A stretch of DNA of 64,000 bases from Thiomicrorhabdus sp. Milos-T2. GTDB lineage: Bacteria; Pseudomonadota; Gammaproteobacteria; Thiomicrospirales; Thiomicrospiraceae. The stretch covers positions 1,138,917 through 1,202,916 of the forward strand of contig NZ_KL370891.1 of NCBI RefSeq assembly GCF_000702325.1. Reading direction: 5' to 3'. The notes below the pieces were generated by a model. That model had not been told where the DNA came from and did not search any database. It saw only the letters and a list, made by a program, of their open reading frames with translations. Below are positions 1-9,364 of the stretch, piece by piece. A program made the translations under genes and the position numbers. Each line of letters starts with the position of its first letter. The stretch's first letter is position 1.

Positions 1-1245
1 GCAATGTTTTCAACGTTAGTACTTTGCGTTATGTACTTAGTTCCACAGATTGTAGGTGCGGGTCATTTATTTGGTCTACTTCTTGGTTGGGATTATCTAC
101 CAACTGTATTGGTTACAGGGTCATTGATGGCATTATTCGTAATCATCGGTGGTATGAAAGGAACTTCATATAACCAAGCGATTCAAGGTTCAATCCTATT
201 TGCTGCAATGCTTTTCTTACTGATTTTTGGTGTAATTCACTTATTTGGTGGTAACCCAGCGGGCGTAATCGAAGCCTCTGAAACTATGGTTCCGGCAAAA
301 CTAGCAGCAGGTAATGCGGCAGCGGTAGCAGCAGCAACGGCAGCAGCCGGTCCTGGTGAAGCGGTTGAAGCAGTTCGTGCAATTATGGCTGATGCTCCAT
401 CTGCGGTAACTCCAGGTGTAGGTCTTCGTGACTTTGCTAACCAAGCGTCTTTAGTTATTGCTCTGTTTTTTGGTGTTTTAGGTCTTCCTCATATTTTGAT
501 TAAGTTCTACACTGTATCAAGCGCATCTGACGCTCGTAAATCAGTTGAAATCACTATTTGGGGTTTAGCAATATTCTATGCAGCTATTTTCTTTGTTGGT
601 TTGATTGCAATGTACGCTTTATACCCTCAGTTATTACAAATGATTACTGATGGTGAAATTGGTAGAGCTAAGAACATGACCATGCCTATGCTTGGTGATA
701 TGCTTGGTGGTCAGCTTCTAATGGGTGTGATTGCAGCTGGAGCAATGGCGGCAATGTTAAGTACCTCTGCGGGTCTATTAATTTCTGCAACTTCTTCATT
801 AGCGCATGATTTATATAAAGGGGTTATTAATCCAGACTCAACGGATGAAGAAGAGCTTAAATTTGCAAAAATGGGTGCTTTCTTCCTAGCAATTATTGCG
901 ATTGGTATGTCTGTATGGCTAAAAGAAGAAAACGTAGCGATGCTTGTTGGTATGTGTTTTGGTATTGCAGCCTCTACTTTTGCACCTGTTCTAGTACTTG
1001 CGGTTTGGTGGAAAGGTTTATCTAGCCAAGCGGTTATCTATGGTATGGCAACTGGTCTAGTACTATCTTTACTATTCACATTCTCTAAGTTCTTTGGACT
1101 TAAAACAATGTTAGGTTTAGATGTATTAGTTAACCCTGCACTTTACTCTGTTCCTGTTGCAATCATAGTAACAGTTGTTGTTAGTATGATGACTAGCGAT
1201 AAAGGAAATATTGAAGAGTTTATGGCAAAAGCTCACGCAAAATAA
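1..1245 (+). CDS. Cation/acetate symporter-like sodium:solute symporter, 5' truncated by window
   Basis: The reading frame is open from base 1, so this is the C-terminal part (about 414 residues visible) of an integral membrane permease. It shows successive hydrophobic helices and the sodium:solute symporter pattern GGMKGTSYNQAIQG near the visible start, and AAMLSTSAGLLISATSSLAHDLYK in the middle (the conserved serine/threonine-rich segment of the SSS family). The ActP-like subfamily is suggested by length, by the Ala-rich loop at visible residues ~95-130 and by the neighbouring DUF294 and exonuclease genes, an arrangement common beside actP in gammaproteobacteria. It would import acetate or another small carboxylate with Na+ at the inner membrane. 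The substrate is inferred. A terminator follows directly. Confidence 0.8.
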   Translation, partial: AMFSTLVLCVMYLVPQIVGAGHLFGLLLGWDYLPTVLVTGSLMALFVIIGGMKGTSYNQAIQGSILFAAMLFLLIFGVIHLFGGNPAGVIEASETMVPAKLAAGNAAAVAAATAAAGPGEAVEAVRAIMADAPSAVTPGVGLRDFANQASLVIALFFGVLGLPHILIKFYTVSSASDARKSVEITIWGLAIFYAAIFFVGLIAMYALYPQLLQMITDGEIGRAKNMTMPMLGDMLGGQLLMGVIAAGAMAAMLSTSAGLLISATSSLAHDLYKGVINPDSTDEEELKFAKMGAFFLAIIAIGMSVWLKEENVAMLVGMCFGIAASTFAPVLVLAVWWKGLSSQAVIYGMATGLVLSLLFTFSKFFGLKTMLGLDVLVNPALYSVPVAIIVTVVVSMMTSDKGNIEEFMAKAHAK

Positions 1246-1265
1246 GTTATCTTATTTTTCGTAAT

Positions 1266-1293
1266 AAAAAAGGGGCTTTTAGCCCCTTTTTTT
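1266..1293 (+). terminator. Rho-independent terminator after the symporter
   Basis: The stem AAAAAGGGGCT/AGCCCCTTTTT has a short loop and a run of T, 20 bases after the symporter stop codon. Confidence 0.9.
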
Positions 1294-1349
1294 ATTGTCT
1301 TAAATATTTGTTCTAAGTGAACTCTTAGATGTATGATTGTATTAATGTA

Positions 1350-1508
1350 GAGACCTATGTACGAGAGTATGCACGAGTAAAAATGGTTAAAATTTATCTG
1401 ATTTTTGTTGGAAAACTTGCGAATAGCTAGCTATTCCCTGCGTTTTCCGCCGCAATCAGGCAAATTTTCCCTCATTTTTCTTTCGCACCTATCTCGTGCA
1501 AAGGTCTC
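1350..1508. repeat. 159-bp imperfect-palindromic MITE/REP-like element, copy 1
   Basis: The ends are inverted repeats (GAGACCTATGTACGAG at left, CTCGTGCAAAGGTCTC at right) and the apex is AATAGCTAGCTATT, so the whole unit can fold into one long imperfect hairpin. Nearly identical 159-bp copies lie at 17643-17801 and 62445-62603, and an enlarged copy at 52659-52918. It contains no ORF and lies between the symporter terminator and the next gene. The left end here has two changes relative to the other copies. Confidence 0.9.
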
Positions 1509-1539
1509 ATAGCAATATAATCATAAGGGTTAGAATAAA

Positions 1540-3426
1540 ATGGCAATGACGCAACAACGAAACTTTCTGATTCAAATCCCACCGTTTAATCAATTACCCC
1601 AGCCTCTTTTAAATGAACTTGCCGATAGTATGGATGTAGTTTATTTTCCTCAAAAAACGCTCATTGAAGTTTCTACCTCAATATCTGAAAATTACCTTTA
1701 TTTGCTTATAAAGGGCAAGGTAGCAGAAATTCAAAATGAAGAAATTACTTCTCGATATAGTGTGCGTGGTTTTTTTGGTGATACGGCTATTTTGGGCAAA
1801 AATGAAATTCAAGCACATTATGAAGTTCAAGAAGAGGCAATAGCCTATAAGCTTCCAGCAAAACTTTTTTTGAAAGCGTTTGAAGATAATCACGAATTTT
1901 CTCATTATTTCAATTCGTCTATTGTTGAAAAGTTAAACCGTATTCATGAAGCGATACAATCGGCTACCTCAACAGAGGTCATGATGGATACAGTTTGTTC
2001 GGCACCTTTACAAAACTATGTTTCGTTGCCTCCAGATGCAACTTTGCATCATGCCGCACAACAAATGGTTAAACATCGAACAGATGCTTGCATTGTTGAA
2101 TTTGACGATTGTGACGATTGTGACGATTGTGACGATTCTAACAATTCAGAAATAGGTATTGTTACTTCTACCGATATTTTAAAACTTATGGCTAATAATG
2201 AGCCAGATATCGCTTCTTTAAGGCTAGGCGGTCTAGCGAATAAACCGGTACAAACTGTACATGAATTTGATTATTTGTTTAATGCATTATTAAAAATGAC
2301 GCGGTTTCAAATTGATCGATTAGTGGTAAGAGGTGATGAAGGCTACTTAGGATTTTTACATCAAAAAGATTTAATGAGTTTATTTGCCAATCAATCAGGC
2401 CTGGTGTTATTAAAAGTTGATCAGGCTAAAACCGTAAGTGATTTAGTAGTACTAGGAGAGCAAATTGATGGGCTAATTGGAAATTTACATCATAAAGGGA
2501 TTAAAACTCACTATATTGCCAAACTGGTTAATGAACTTCACAGAAAGATGATTAATAAACTCGCCACACTTTTACTCCCCAAACATCTATTAGAAAAGGT
2601 TTGTGTGTTTGTAATGGGAAGTGAGGGGCGTTCTGAACAGGTGATAAGAACAGACCAAGATAATGCTCTTATTTATTCTGATGGATTAACCGAGATTGAG
2701 CTTGAAGAGGTGGCGCAGTTTTCACAAACGTTTATAGCCACTTTGCAACAAATGGGTTTTCCAGCCTGTCCTGGAAATATTATGTTGTCTAATGCTTATT
2801 GGCGAATGAGTCAAACAGACTTTGCGCAAAAAGTTAAAGATTGGTTTGCTAACCCCTCTGAAGAGAATTTTATGTATGCGGCTATCTTTTTTGATGCAGA
2901 GGTGGTTTTTGGACGTGAAGAATGGCTAAAACGACTTAAACAAATTTTGTTGGATGAAAAAGAAAAATACTCTAATTTTTTACGCCATTTTGCAGTATCT
3001 GTTTTACGGTTTAAAACCCCTGTAGGTTTTTTTGGTGGATTGGTTGCAGAATCTGAAGCGGGGCATGAGGTTATTGATATTAAAAAGGGGGGGATTTTTA
3101 GTATTGTGCATGGTGTTCGTTGTTATGCCTTAGAAGCTGGAATTGAAAAAACCAACACTCACTGGCGAATAAAGGCGTTAATGGATGCGGGTGTCTTTGA
3201 TAAAGAGTTTGGTATTGAGTTAGGAGAAACCCTTAACTTCTTAAATACATTGCGTTTAGAATCTATGTTGAAGCAGCTAGTAGAGGGTGTTGAACTTCCT
3301 GATAATAAAATTAGGTTGTCAGAATTAAGTCATATGCAACAGGACTTGCTTAAACAGAGTTTTGTGGTTGTTGAGGGATTTAAAAAACGAATTAATCATC
3401 ATTTTGCATTGGATGGGTTAATGTGA
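1540..3426 (+). CDS. Cyclic nucleotide-binding/CBS/DUF294 nucleotidyltransferase-like protein
   Basis: This is a 628-residue cytoplasmic protein. A CNB-like beta-barrel spans about residues 10-130, a CBS pair about 150-290, and a DUF294 GlnD-like nucleotidyltransferase core about 340-430 with the motif GSEGRSEQVIRTDQDNA, followed by a DUF294 C-terminal helical domain. The family is thought to be regulatory, and its nucleotidyl-transfer substrate is unknown. The stop codon overlaps the start of the exonuclease gene, so the two are probably translationally coupled; this pairing beside an acetate symporter recurs in gammaproteobacteria. A perfect 9-bp tandem repeat (2104-2137) adds a D-D-C run in the first CBS domain. 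A second in-frame ATG lies six bases downstream and could be the true start. Confidence 0.85.
   Translation: MAMTQQRNFLIQIPPFNQLPQPLLNELADSMDVVYFPQKTLIEVSTSISENYLYLLIKGKVAEIQNEEITSRYSVRGFFGDTAILGKNEIQAHYEVQEEAIAYKLPAKLFLKAFEDNHEFSHYFNSSIVEKLNRIHEAIQSATSTEVMMDTVCSAPLQNYVSLPPDATLHHAAQQMVKHRTDACIVEFDDCDDCDDCDDSNNSEIGIVTSTDILKLMANNEPDIASLRLGGLANKPVQTVHEFDYLFNALLKMTRFQIDRLVVRGDEGYLGFLHQKDLMSLFANQSGLVLLKVDQAKTVSDLVVLGEQIDGLIGNLHHKGIKTHYIAKLVNELHRKMINKLATLLLPKHLLEKVCVFVMGSEGRSEQVIRTDQDNALIYSDGLTEIELEEVAQFSQTFIATLQQMGFPACPGNIMLSNAYWRMSQTDFAQKVKDWFANPSEENFMYAAIFFDAEVVFGREEWLKRLKQILLDEKEKYSNFLRHFAVSVLRFKTPVGFFGGLVAESEAGHEVIDIKKGGIFSIVHGVRCYALEAGIEKTNTHWRIKALMDAGVFDKEFGIELGETLNFLNTLRLESMLKQLVEGVELPDNKIRLSELSHMQQDLLKQSFVVVEGFKKRINHHFALDGLM
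2104..2137 (+). repeat. In-frame 9-bp tandem repeat (GACGATTGT)
   Basis: There are three perfect copies of GACGATTGT plus a partial fourth (GACGATT), encoding repeated Asp-Asp-Cys in a CBS-domain loop. The unit is a multiple of three, so copy-number change would alter length without shifting frame. Confidence 0.95.
2395..2406. repeat. ACCAGGCCTGGT palindrome, one mismatch
   Basis: The sequence is ATCAGGCCTGGT, one base from the consensus, inside the DUF294 gene where it encodes part of S-G-L-V. Confidence 0.75.
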
Positions 3427-4085
3427 TGGTAAATGGTACGTTAAATAGTATAACGGCGTGGTTAAAAAGTTCAAAATTAAATCGGCTTAAGCGTCAACTT
3501 AAAGACCCTAATTACCAATTTTTGTTTGATGTTGAACCAGGGGTGTTTGTTTGTTTTGATTGTGAAACAACGGGTTTAGATAAAAAAAATGATCGCATAA
3601 TTACGCTTAGTGCCATCAAAATTATGGGTAATGAAATCCAAACAAGTCAAAGTTTAAATTTAGTTATTAAACAGCAAGAAGCTATTTCAGCAGATAGTAT
3701 TGCGATTCATCAAATTAGAAATTTGGATGTTGAAAATAGTGAAACTCTTTATGAGGACGAATTTGAAGCGATTAAGAATTTTTTGCATTTTATAAAGGGT
3801 GCAACCTTAGTAGGGTATTATCTTGAGTTTGATGTTGCTATGGTCAATAAAGTGATTAAGCCCCAATTAGGAATTCGATTGCCTAACCCACAGATTGAAG
3901 TTTCAGGTATGTATTATGAGCATGCTATGCAAAAGTATCGGCGATCTTGTATTGAGCCAAATATTGATTTGGGGTTTGATCATATTCTAAAAAAACTAAA
4001 TATACCCAATATTGGTCAACATGATGCTTTTAGTGATGCATTAATGACAGCACTTATTTTTGTTAAATTACAACAGGATAGTTAA
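3423..4085 (+). CDS. DnaQ-like 3'-5' exonuclease (DEDDh)
   Basis: This is a 220-residue cytoplasmic protein with the RNase T/DnaQ exonuclease fold. Motif I is FDCETTGL (Asp and Glu metal ligands), motif II is YYLEFDVAMVN, and motif III is HDAFSDALMTA with the DEDDh histidine. It is expected to remove nucleotides from 3' ends with two metal ions. It is not the replicative epsilon subunit by context, because it sits directly behind the DUF294 gene with overlapping stop and start (GTG at 3423, or ATG at 3426 sharing the TGATG). The pair probably acts together, but the biological substrate is not known. No hairpin follows immediately; the next signal is the rimP promoter. Confidence 0.85.
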   Translation: MMVNGTLNSITAWLKSSKLNRLKRQLKDPNYQFLFDVEPGVFVCFDCETTGLDKKNDRIITLSAIKIMGNEIQTSQSLNLVIKQQEAISADSIAIHQIRNLDVENSETLYEDEFEAIKNFLHFIKGATLVGYYLEFDVAMVNKVIKPQLGIRLPNPQIEVSGMYYEHAMQKYRRSCIEPNIDLGFDHILKKLNIPNIGQHDAFSDALMTALIFVKLQQDS

Positions 4086-4161
4086 ATTAATTTGCCTTTT
4101 TGTATGCCTTTTTCTTGGTATATGGTCAATAAAGATTCTACAAAAATTCATGCTTAAGTTC

Positions 4162-4189
4162 TTGACAAATAAACAAAAAACGATATAAT
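4162..4189 (+). promoter_or_regulatory. Sigma-70 promoter of the rimP-nusA-infB operon
   Basis: The -35 is TTGACA (4162-4167), the spacer is 16 bases and the -10 is TATAAT (4184-4189). Both hexamers match consensus, so this should be a strong promoter. Transcription would begin near 4196 and run through a 135-base leader containing a terminator. Confidence 0.85.
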
Positions 4190-4195
4190 TCGCGC

Positions 4196-4332
4196 AGATT
4201 TTTTAAAAGTTTTATCGAGGGTCGCTTTAAAAGAGTTTAAAGCGGTGGCTTGAATTTTAAAAAACCCCGTCTTTACGGGGTTTTTTGTTATTTGAACTTT
4301 ATAAATTAAAACCTTACTGGAAAGAGTTTTAC
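4196..4332 (+). ncRNA. rimP leader with intrinsic attenuator
   Basis: This is the untranslated leader between the strong promoter and the rimP start. It ends in a full terminator hairpin. Gammaproteobacterial rimP operons are known to carry a structured leader with a premature terminator (the Rfam rimP leader class). Membership is inferred from position and architecture, not from a covariance match. Confidence 0.6.
4261..4286 (+). terminator. Attenuator-type terminator in the rimP leader
   Basis: AAAACCCCGT and ACGGGGTTTT form a perfect stem around CTTT, followed by a T run. It lies about 70 bases after the -10 box and 47 bases before the rimP start, so it must be read through for the operon to be expressed. 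Confidence 0.85.
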
Positions 4333-4788
4333 GTGACGATTGAAGAAAAAATTAAAAACGCCTTAAAACCTACTGTTGAATCCATGGGATTTGATTGGTG
4401 GGGTATGGAATATATGCCTGCTGGTAGACACACTTTATTACGTGTGTTTATTGAAAAAGCAGATGGAACTGTAAATTCTGATGAAACATATGCTGTTTGC
4501 AAACAGATAAGCGCTATTTTAGATGTTGAAGATGTCATTAGTAGCGAGTTTCGTTTAGAAGTCTCATCTCCTGGTATGGATAGATTGCTATTCACTCCAG
4601 AGCAGTACACACGTTATAAAGGTGAAGAAGTTCAAGTTCGTACTAGTATGGCTATTTTAGGTCGTAAACGTTTTAAGGGACCTATGTCGACAGTGACTGA
4701 ATCCGGTATTGAATTAGAAGTGGATGGTGAAGTATTTGAGATTCCATTCGATTTAATTGATAAAGCGAACGTAGTACCTAAGTTTTAA
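4333..4788 (+). CDS. rimP: Ribosome maturation factor RimP
   Basis: RimP assists late assembly of the 30S subunit. The 151-residue product from the GTG at 4333 matches the usual length of about 150. It shows the family segments around residues 20-55 (GFDWWGMEYMPAG, LLRVFIEK) and EVSSPGMDRLLF near residue 80. The open frame continues upstream to a TTG inside the terminator T-run, but the GTG at 4333 has a purine-rich GGAAAGAG a few bases upstream and starts with the expected T-I-E-E-K. It is first in the rimP-nusA-infB-rbfA-truB cluster. Confidence 0.93.
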   Translation: MTIEEKIKNALKPTVESMGFDWWGMEYMPAGRHTLLRVFIEKADGTVNSDETYAVCKQISAILDVEDVISSEFRLEVSSPGMDRLLFTPEQYTRYKGEEVQVRTSMAILGRKRFKGPMSTVTESGIELEVDGEVFEIPFDLIDKANVVPKF

Positions 4789-4865
4789 CCCCATTCTTTA
4801 TTGAAATTAACAGATTTTTTAAGATAAATAGATTTTAGTAGTAACAGAATTAGAGCGAGACAGAA

Positions 4866-6353
4866 ATGAGTAAAGAAATCTTAGCCGTTGTTGAAATTAT
4901 GGCCAATGAAAAAGGCGTTGATGAAGAAATTATCTTTGACGCGATTGAAACGGCATTAGCGACAGCAACCCGCAGAAATAATGATGATGAAATTGATGTT
5001 CGTGTAAGTATTGATCGCCACACAGGTGATTATGAGACTTTTCGTCGTTGGGAAGTGATTGAAGATGATGTTGCGATTGAAGACAACGTAGGTTGGTACA
5101 TTCGTGAAATGGATGCGGTTGATGAAGATCCTAATATTGAAGTCGGTCAGTACATTGAAGAACCAATGGAATCGATTGAGTTTGGGCGTATTGGTGCACA
5201 AACGGCTAAGCAAGTAATTATTCAAAAAGTTCGTGAAGCTGAACGTAAGAAAGTGGTAGAAGTTTACGAAAAACGCGTTGGTGAAGTATTAACGGGTCAG
5301 GTTAAACGCATTGATCGTGGTGATGTTATTCTTGATATGGGTGAAAATGTTGATGCTGTTATCATGCGTAACCAACTTGTTGGTCGTGAAAACTTCCGTA
5401 TTGGTGATCGCGTTCGTGGTTATTTACAAGAAGTGTCTTTTCGTCCTCGTGGGCCTCAATTATTTATGTCGCGTTCTTGTAATGAGATGCTGATTGAGCT
5501 GTTCAAAATTGAAGTTCCTGAAATTGCAGATGATTTAATCGATATTATGAGTGCAGCTCGTGATGTTGGTTTCCGTGCAAAAATTGCTGTTCGTGCCAAT
5601 GACTCACGTCTTGATCCTATTGGAGCTTGTGTAGGAATGCGTGGTGGTCGAGTTCAAGCGGTTACTAATGAACTTGCCGGTGAGCGTATTGATATCATTT
5701 TATGGGATCCTAATGATGCTCAGTTTGTTATTAATGCAATGGCTCCTGCTGAAGTGACTTCAATTATGGTAGACGAAGATCGCCATACGATGGATTTAGC
5801 GGTTGATGATGAACAGCTTTCTCAAGCAATTGGTAAGAATGGTCAAAACATTCGTTTAGCAAGTGAATTAACTAGCTGGGAACTTAATGTCATGACTCAG
5901 TCAGATATGGCTGAGAAACATAAAAGTGAGTCAAAAGGTCAAATTGATATTTTTGTTGATGCGTTAGATATTGATGAAGATTTTGCAGAAGTTCTTGTCG
6001 CGGAAGGGTTTACTAGCGTTGAAGAAGTTGCCTATGTACCCGCTGCAGAAATGCTAGAAATTGATGGTTTTGACGAAGACTTAGTTGCTGAATTAAAGCA
6101 ACGTGCAAAAGATGCATTGTTAACGCAAGCGATTGCCGCAGAAGAAAAAACGGCAATGGCAGAGCCTGCTGAAGACCTATTAGCTTTAGAAGGTATGACT
6201 GACGATATGGCTAAACAATTAGCAGGAAACGGTATTGTTACTCAAGAAGACCTAGCCGAGTTGGGTACAGATGAGTTATTAGAGTTTGTAGAGATGGATG
6301 AAGCAGCTGCAGGTGAATTAATCCTGAAAGCTCGCGCTCCATGGTTTGAATAA
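4866..6353 (+). CDS. nusA: Transcription termination/antitermination factor NusA
   Basis: This is a 495-residue RNA polymerase-associated factor controlling pausing, termination and antitermination. The N-terminal RNAP-binding domain covers about residues 1-130, an S1 domain about 135-200 ([21 protein letters not shown]), and two KH domains about 200-345 ([28 protein letters not shown]). Two acidic helical repeats at the C-terminus (about 360-495) are typical of proteobacterial NusA. It lies between rimP and infB with only 15 bases to infB, so it is co-transcribed. Confidence 0.97.
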   Translation: MSKEILAVVEIMANEKGVDEEIIFDAIETALATATRRNNDDEIDVRVSIDRHTGDYETFRRWEVIEDDVAIEDNVGWYIREMDAVDEDPNIEVGQYIEEPMESIEFGRIGAQTAKQVIIQKVREAERKKVVEVYEKRVGEVLTGQVKRIDRGDVILDMGENVDAVIMRNQLVGRENFRIGDRVRGYLQEVSFRPRGPQLFMSRSCNEMLIELFKIEVPEIADDLIDIMSAARDVGFRAKIAVRANDSRLDPIGACVGMRGGRVQAVTNELAGERIDIILWDPNDAQFVINAMAPAEVTSIMVDEDRHTMDLAVDDEQLSQAIGKNGQNIRLASELTSWELNVMTQSDMAEKHKSESKGQIDIFVDALDIDEDFAEVLVAEGFTSVEEVAYVPAAEMLEIDGFDEDLVAELKQRAKDALLTQAIAAEEKTAMAEPAEDLLALEGMTDDMAKQLAGNGIVTQEDLAELGTDELLEFVEMDEAAAGELILKARAPWFE

Positions 6354-6368
6354 TAAAAAGGAAGAGTA

Positions 6369-8876
6369 ATGGCCAAAGTATCAATAAAACAATTTTCAGA
6401 GACGCTTAACCTTTCTGTTGACAAACTAATCTCTCAACTTAATGAATCTGGTGTTAAGGGTAAAACTGAATCAGACTCTCTTTCAGAAGAAGAGAAGCGC
6501 ACATTATTAACCTATTTAAAAGGTTTACACGGGGATGTATCGGGTGATGCCCCTAAAAAAGTGACTTTGCGTCGTAAGCAAACGCTAAACCTTTCAGCGG
6601 GTTCTGGTAGCGGAAAGCGTACCGTAAATGTTGAAGTTCGAAAAAAACGTACTTACGTTAAAAAACCAGAAGCGGTTGAAGAAGTGGTAGAAGAAGTGGC
6701 TGAGCCAGTTCAAGAAACTCCAGTAGTGGAAACTCCAGTGGTTGAGACGGTGCCTGAAAAAGTCGCTGAAAAAGTAGCAGAAAAAACTCCTGAACCAGAA
6801 GTTAAAGAAGCGCCTAAAGCAGAACCTGAACCTGAACCTGAACCTATAAAAGTAGAGATTGTTCCAGAAGTTGTTGCGCCTGCTCCTGTTAAAGAAGACC
6901 ACTCTAAGTCAACTAAAAAAGCTAAAGACAAAAAACATCAAGACAATCGTAAGAAAAATGACGGTACAGATGGACCTAAAGGAAAAGCGGCTCCAAAAGG
7001 ACGTAATTTTAACGATAAAGGTCGTCGTGGTGGTAATAAAGGTCGTCGTGGCCAAGTTGATAAACGTCAGGCTGCTCAAGCTGATAAGGAACATGGTTTC
7101 CAAAAACCGACTGAACCAGTGATTAAAGAGGTTAAGGTTCCAGAGAGTATCTCTTTAGCAGCACTTGCAGAACAAATGTCTGTTAAAACCGGTGAAGTTA
7201 TCAAGTTTATGATGATGGAACTAGGGACTATGGCTACCATTAACCAAGTTCTTGATCAAGAAACGGCTATGTTGATTGTTGAAGAGATGGGGCATAAAGC
7301 GATTGCTTTCACTGAAACAACGGTTGAAGATGAAGTGGTAAACCAAGACTATGATGGTGCAACTGTGACACGTTCTCCAGTGGTAACTATTATGGGTCAC
7401 GTTGATCATGGTAAAACATCATTGTTAGATTACATTCGTAAAGCTAAAGTCGTTAGTGGCGAAGCGGGTGGTATCACTCAGCATATCGGTGCCTATCATG
7501 TAGATACCGATAAGGGTGGGGTTACCTTTATTGATACTCCAGGTCACGCCGCGTTTACTGCAATGCGTGCTCGTGGTGCAGATATTACAGATGTTATTGT
7601 TATTGTTGTGGCGGCTGATGATGGTGTTATGCCTCAAACTAAGGAAGCGATTCAACACGCAAAAGCTTCTGGTGTTGGTATGGTGGTTGCCGTTAACAAA
7701 ATGGATAAAGAAACCGCTAACATGGATCGTGTCATGCAAGAGTTAGCTGCTGAAGAAGTTATTCCTGAAGAGTGGGGTGGAGATGTTCAATTTGTTCCTG
7801 TTTCTGCTAAAACCGGTCTTGGTATTGATGACCTGCTTGATGCCATTTCGTTGCAGTCTGAAATGTTAGAATTAGAAGCGCCTACCGAAGGACCAGCTAA
7901 AGGTGTGGTTGTAGAATCACGTCTAGATAAAGGTCGCGGTACGGTTGCAACAGTTCTTGTACAGTCAGGAACTTTGAAAAAAGGTGATATCGTTCTTTGT
8001 GGTATGGAATATGGTCGTGTACGTTTATTGGTTAATGATGCAGGGCAATCGGTAACTGAAGCCGGACCTTCTATTCCAGTTGAGCTGTTAGGTCTTTCTG
8101 GTGTGCCTGTTGCTGGTGATGAAATGATTACCGTTGAAAATGAGCGTAAAGCACGTGAAGCCGCTTCATTCCGTCAAGGTAAGTTTAAAGAGCTTAAGAT
8201 TGCACGTCAGCAAAAGTCTAAGTTAGAAAACATGTTTAATAAGATGGCTGAAGGTGATGTTCAGCACATCAATATTATTCTTAAAGCAGATGTTCAAGGG
8301 TCAATCGAAGCGATTACAGATGCCTTAACTAAACTTTCGAATGAAGAAATTAAAGTCCATGTTATCTCTTCAGGTGTCGGTGGTATTAATGAATCCGATG
8401 CTAACCTTGCGATTGCCTCTGACGCGTTAATCTTTGGTTTCAACGTTCGTGCTGACGCCTCTGCAAAACGTATTATTGATAGCGAAGGTATTGGTCTTAA
8501 GTACTACAGCATTATCTATGAAATTGTGGATGAAGTTAAACGTGCTGTTGAAGGTAAGTTGGCTCCAGATATTCAAGAAAACATCGTTGGTGTGGCGGAT
8601 GTACGTGAAGTCTTTAAGGCGCCAAAAATTGGTCTTATCGCCGGTTGTATGGTTACAGAGGGTGTCGTTAAACGTAACAACCCTATCCGTGTATTACGTG
8701 ATAACGTGGTTATTTACGAAGGTAATCTAGAGTCATTACGTCGTTTTAAAGATGACGCTAATGAAGTTAACAAAGGTATGGAATGTGGTATCGGTGTTAA
8801 GGATTACAATGACGTTAAAGTGGGTGACCAGATTGAGTGCTACGAGCGCGTAGAAGTCAAACGTACCTTAGATTAA
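6369..8876 (+). CDS. infB: Translation initiation factor IF-2
   Basis: This is an 835-residue GTPase that delivers initiator tRNA to the 30S subunit. An IF2_N domain lies at the start, followed by a charged, repeat-rich linker (about 90-250) with P-V-V-E-T and E-P-E-P runs and a basic Gly/Arg stretch. A second IF2_N domain follows (about 255-330), then the G domain (about 340-500) with G1 GHVDHGKT, G3 DTPGH and G4 NKMD, and domains II-IV. The low-complexity linker produces several spurious antisense open frames. The gene ends before a 34-bp palindrome and a terminator. Confidence 0.97.
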   Translation: MAKVSIKQFSETLNLSVDKLISQLNESGVKGKTESDSLSEEEKRTLLTYLKGLHGDVSGDAPKKVTLRRKQTLNLSAGSGSGKRTVNVEVRKKRTYVKKPEAVEEVVEEVAEPVQETPVVETPVVETVPEKVAEKVAEKTPEPEVKEAPKAEPEPEPEPIKVEIVPEVVAPAPVKEDHSKSTKKAKDKKHQDNRKKNDGTDGPKGKAAPKGRNFNDKGRRGGNKGRRGQVDKRQAAQADKEHGFQKPTEPVIKEVKVPESISLAALAEQMSVKTGEVIKFMMMELGTMATINQVLDQETAMLIVEEMGHKAIAFTETTVEDEVVNQDYDGATVTRSPVVTIMGHVDHGKTSLLDYIRKAKVVSGEAGGITQHIGAYHVDTDKGGVTFIDTPGHAAFTAMRARGADITDVIVIVVAADDGVMPQTKEAIQHAKASGVGMVVAVNKMDKETANMDRVMQELAAEEVIPEEWGGDVQFVPVSAKTGLGIDDLLDAISLQSEMLELEAPTEGPAKGVVVESRLDKGRGTVATVLVQSGTLKKGDIVLCGMEYGRVRLLVNDAGQSVTEAGPSIPVELLGLSGVPVAGDEMITVENERKAREAASFRQGKFKELKIARQQKSKLENMFNKMAEGDVQHINIILKADVQGSIEAITDALTKLSNEEIKVHVISSGVGGINESDANLAIASDALIFGFNVRADASAKRIIDSEGIGLKYYSIIYEIVDEVKRAVEGKLAPDIQENIVGVADVREVFKAPKIGLIAGCMVTEGVVKRNNPIRVLRDNVVIYEGNLESLRRFKDDANEVNKGMECGIGVKDYNDVKVGDQIECYERVEVKRTLD

Positions 8877-8904
8877 ACTAAATTTAATCAAATAGATAAG
8901 GTTT

Positions 8905-8938
8905 TTATAAAGTTACCAGGCCTGGTAACTTTATAAAT
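8905..8938. repeat. 34-bp perfect palindrome built on ACCAGGCCTGGT (core 8916-8927)
   Basis: The core ACCAGGCCTGGT is extended symmetrically to 17-bp arms with no mismatch, giving a perfect hairpin 28 bases after the infB stop. It is the longest-armed copy in the window and could terminate or stabilise the upstream mRNA end. Confidence 0.95.
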
Positions 8939-8957
8939 CAAGTCCTTGATTCAAATT

Positions 8958-8980
8958 GCCCCAGCTATTTGGGGCTTTTT
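8958..8980 (+). terminator. Terminator between infB and rbfA
   Basis: GCCCCA/TGGGGC forms a six-pair stem around a 6-base loop, followed by TTTTT. It lies 22 bases before the rbfA start codon, so rbfA-truB expression would depend on read-through or a nearby promoter. Confidence 0.75.
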
Positions 8981-9001
8981 GATTTTAAACGAGAAAGAAA
9001 T

Positions 9002-9364
9002 ATGAGTAATCAAGCAGTGAGTCGACCAACACGTGTGGCTCAAGAGGTTCGTAGAACCATTGCACAATTAATTGTGCAAGAGGTTAAAGATCCTCGTTTT
9101 CAAAATATTAGTATTACCGATTGTAAAATCAGTAAAGACTTAAGTGTTGCAAAAATTCACTTTGCCTTAATGGGGTTTAATGAAAATGACCCTGAAGTAG
9201 CAGATGCATTAGCCGCACTAGAAAAGGCACAAGGGTTTTTCCGTTCAGAGATTGGTAAACGTTTACGTTTACGTATTGTGCCGCATATTCGTTTTTACTA
9301 TGACAATATTCCAGAGCATGCTCAACATATGGAAGATTTGATTAATAAGGCACTAAATACATAA
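9002..9364 (+). CDS. rbfA: 30S ribosome-binding factor RbfA
   Basis: This is a 120-residue KH-fold protein that binds pre-30S particles during 16S rRNA maturation. The family core is visible: RVAQEVRRTIAQLI, EVKDPRF, ITDCKISKDLSVAKIHF, and the C-terminal RIVPHIRFYYD. The frame is open from 8969, but that start lies inside the terminator stem; the ATG at 9002 has GAGAAAG upstream and gives the usual N-terminus and length. The stop TAA directly abuts the truB start. Confidence 0.95.
   Translation: MSNQAVSRPTRVAQEVRRTIAQLIVQEVKDPRFQNISITDCKISKDLSVAKIHFALMGFNENDPEVADALAALEKAQGFFRSEIGKRLRLRIVPHIRFYYDNIPEHAQHMEDLINKALNT

Noticed and set aside
2104-2137. Phase-variable frameshift repeat
   Set aside because: The 9-bp unit is a multiple of three, so gain or loss cannot switch the frame on or off.
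6594-6931. Antisense ORFs of 73-102 residues opposite infB
   Set aside because: Low-complexity Phe/Arg or Ser/Gly products arise from the repetitive infB linker; no start signals.
8969-9001. Longer N-terminus for rbfA
   Set aside because: The extra start codon is inside the terminator stem-loop, while ATG 9002 has a good ribosome-binding site and the family N-terminus.
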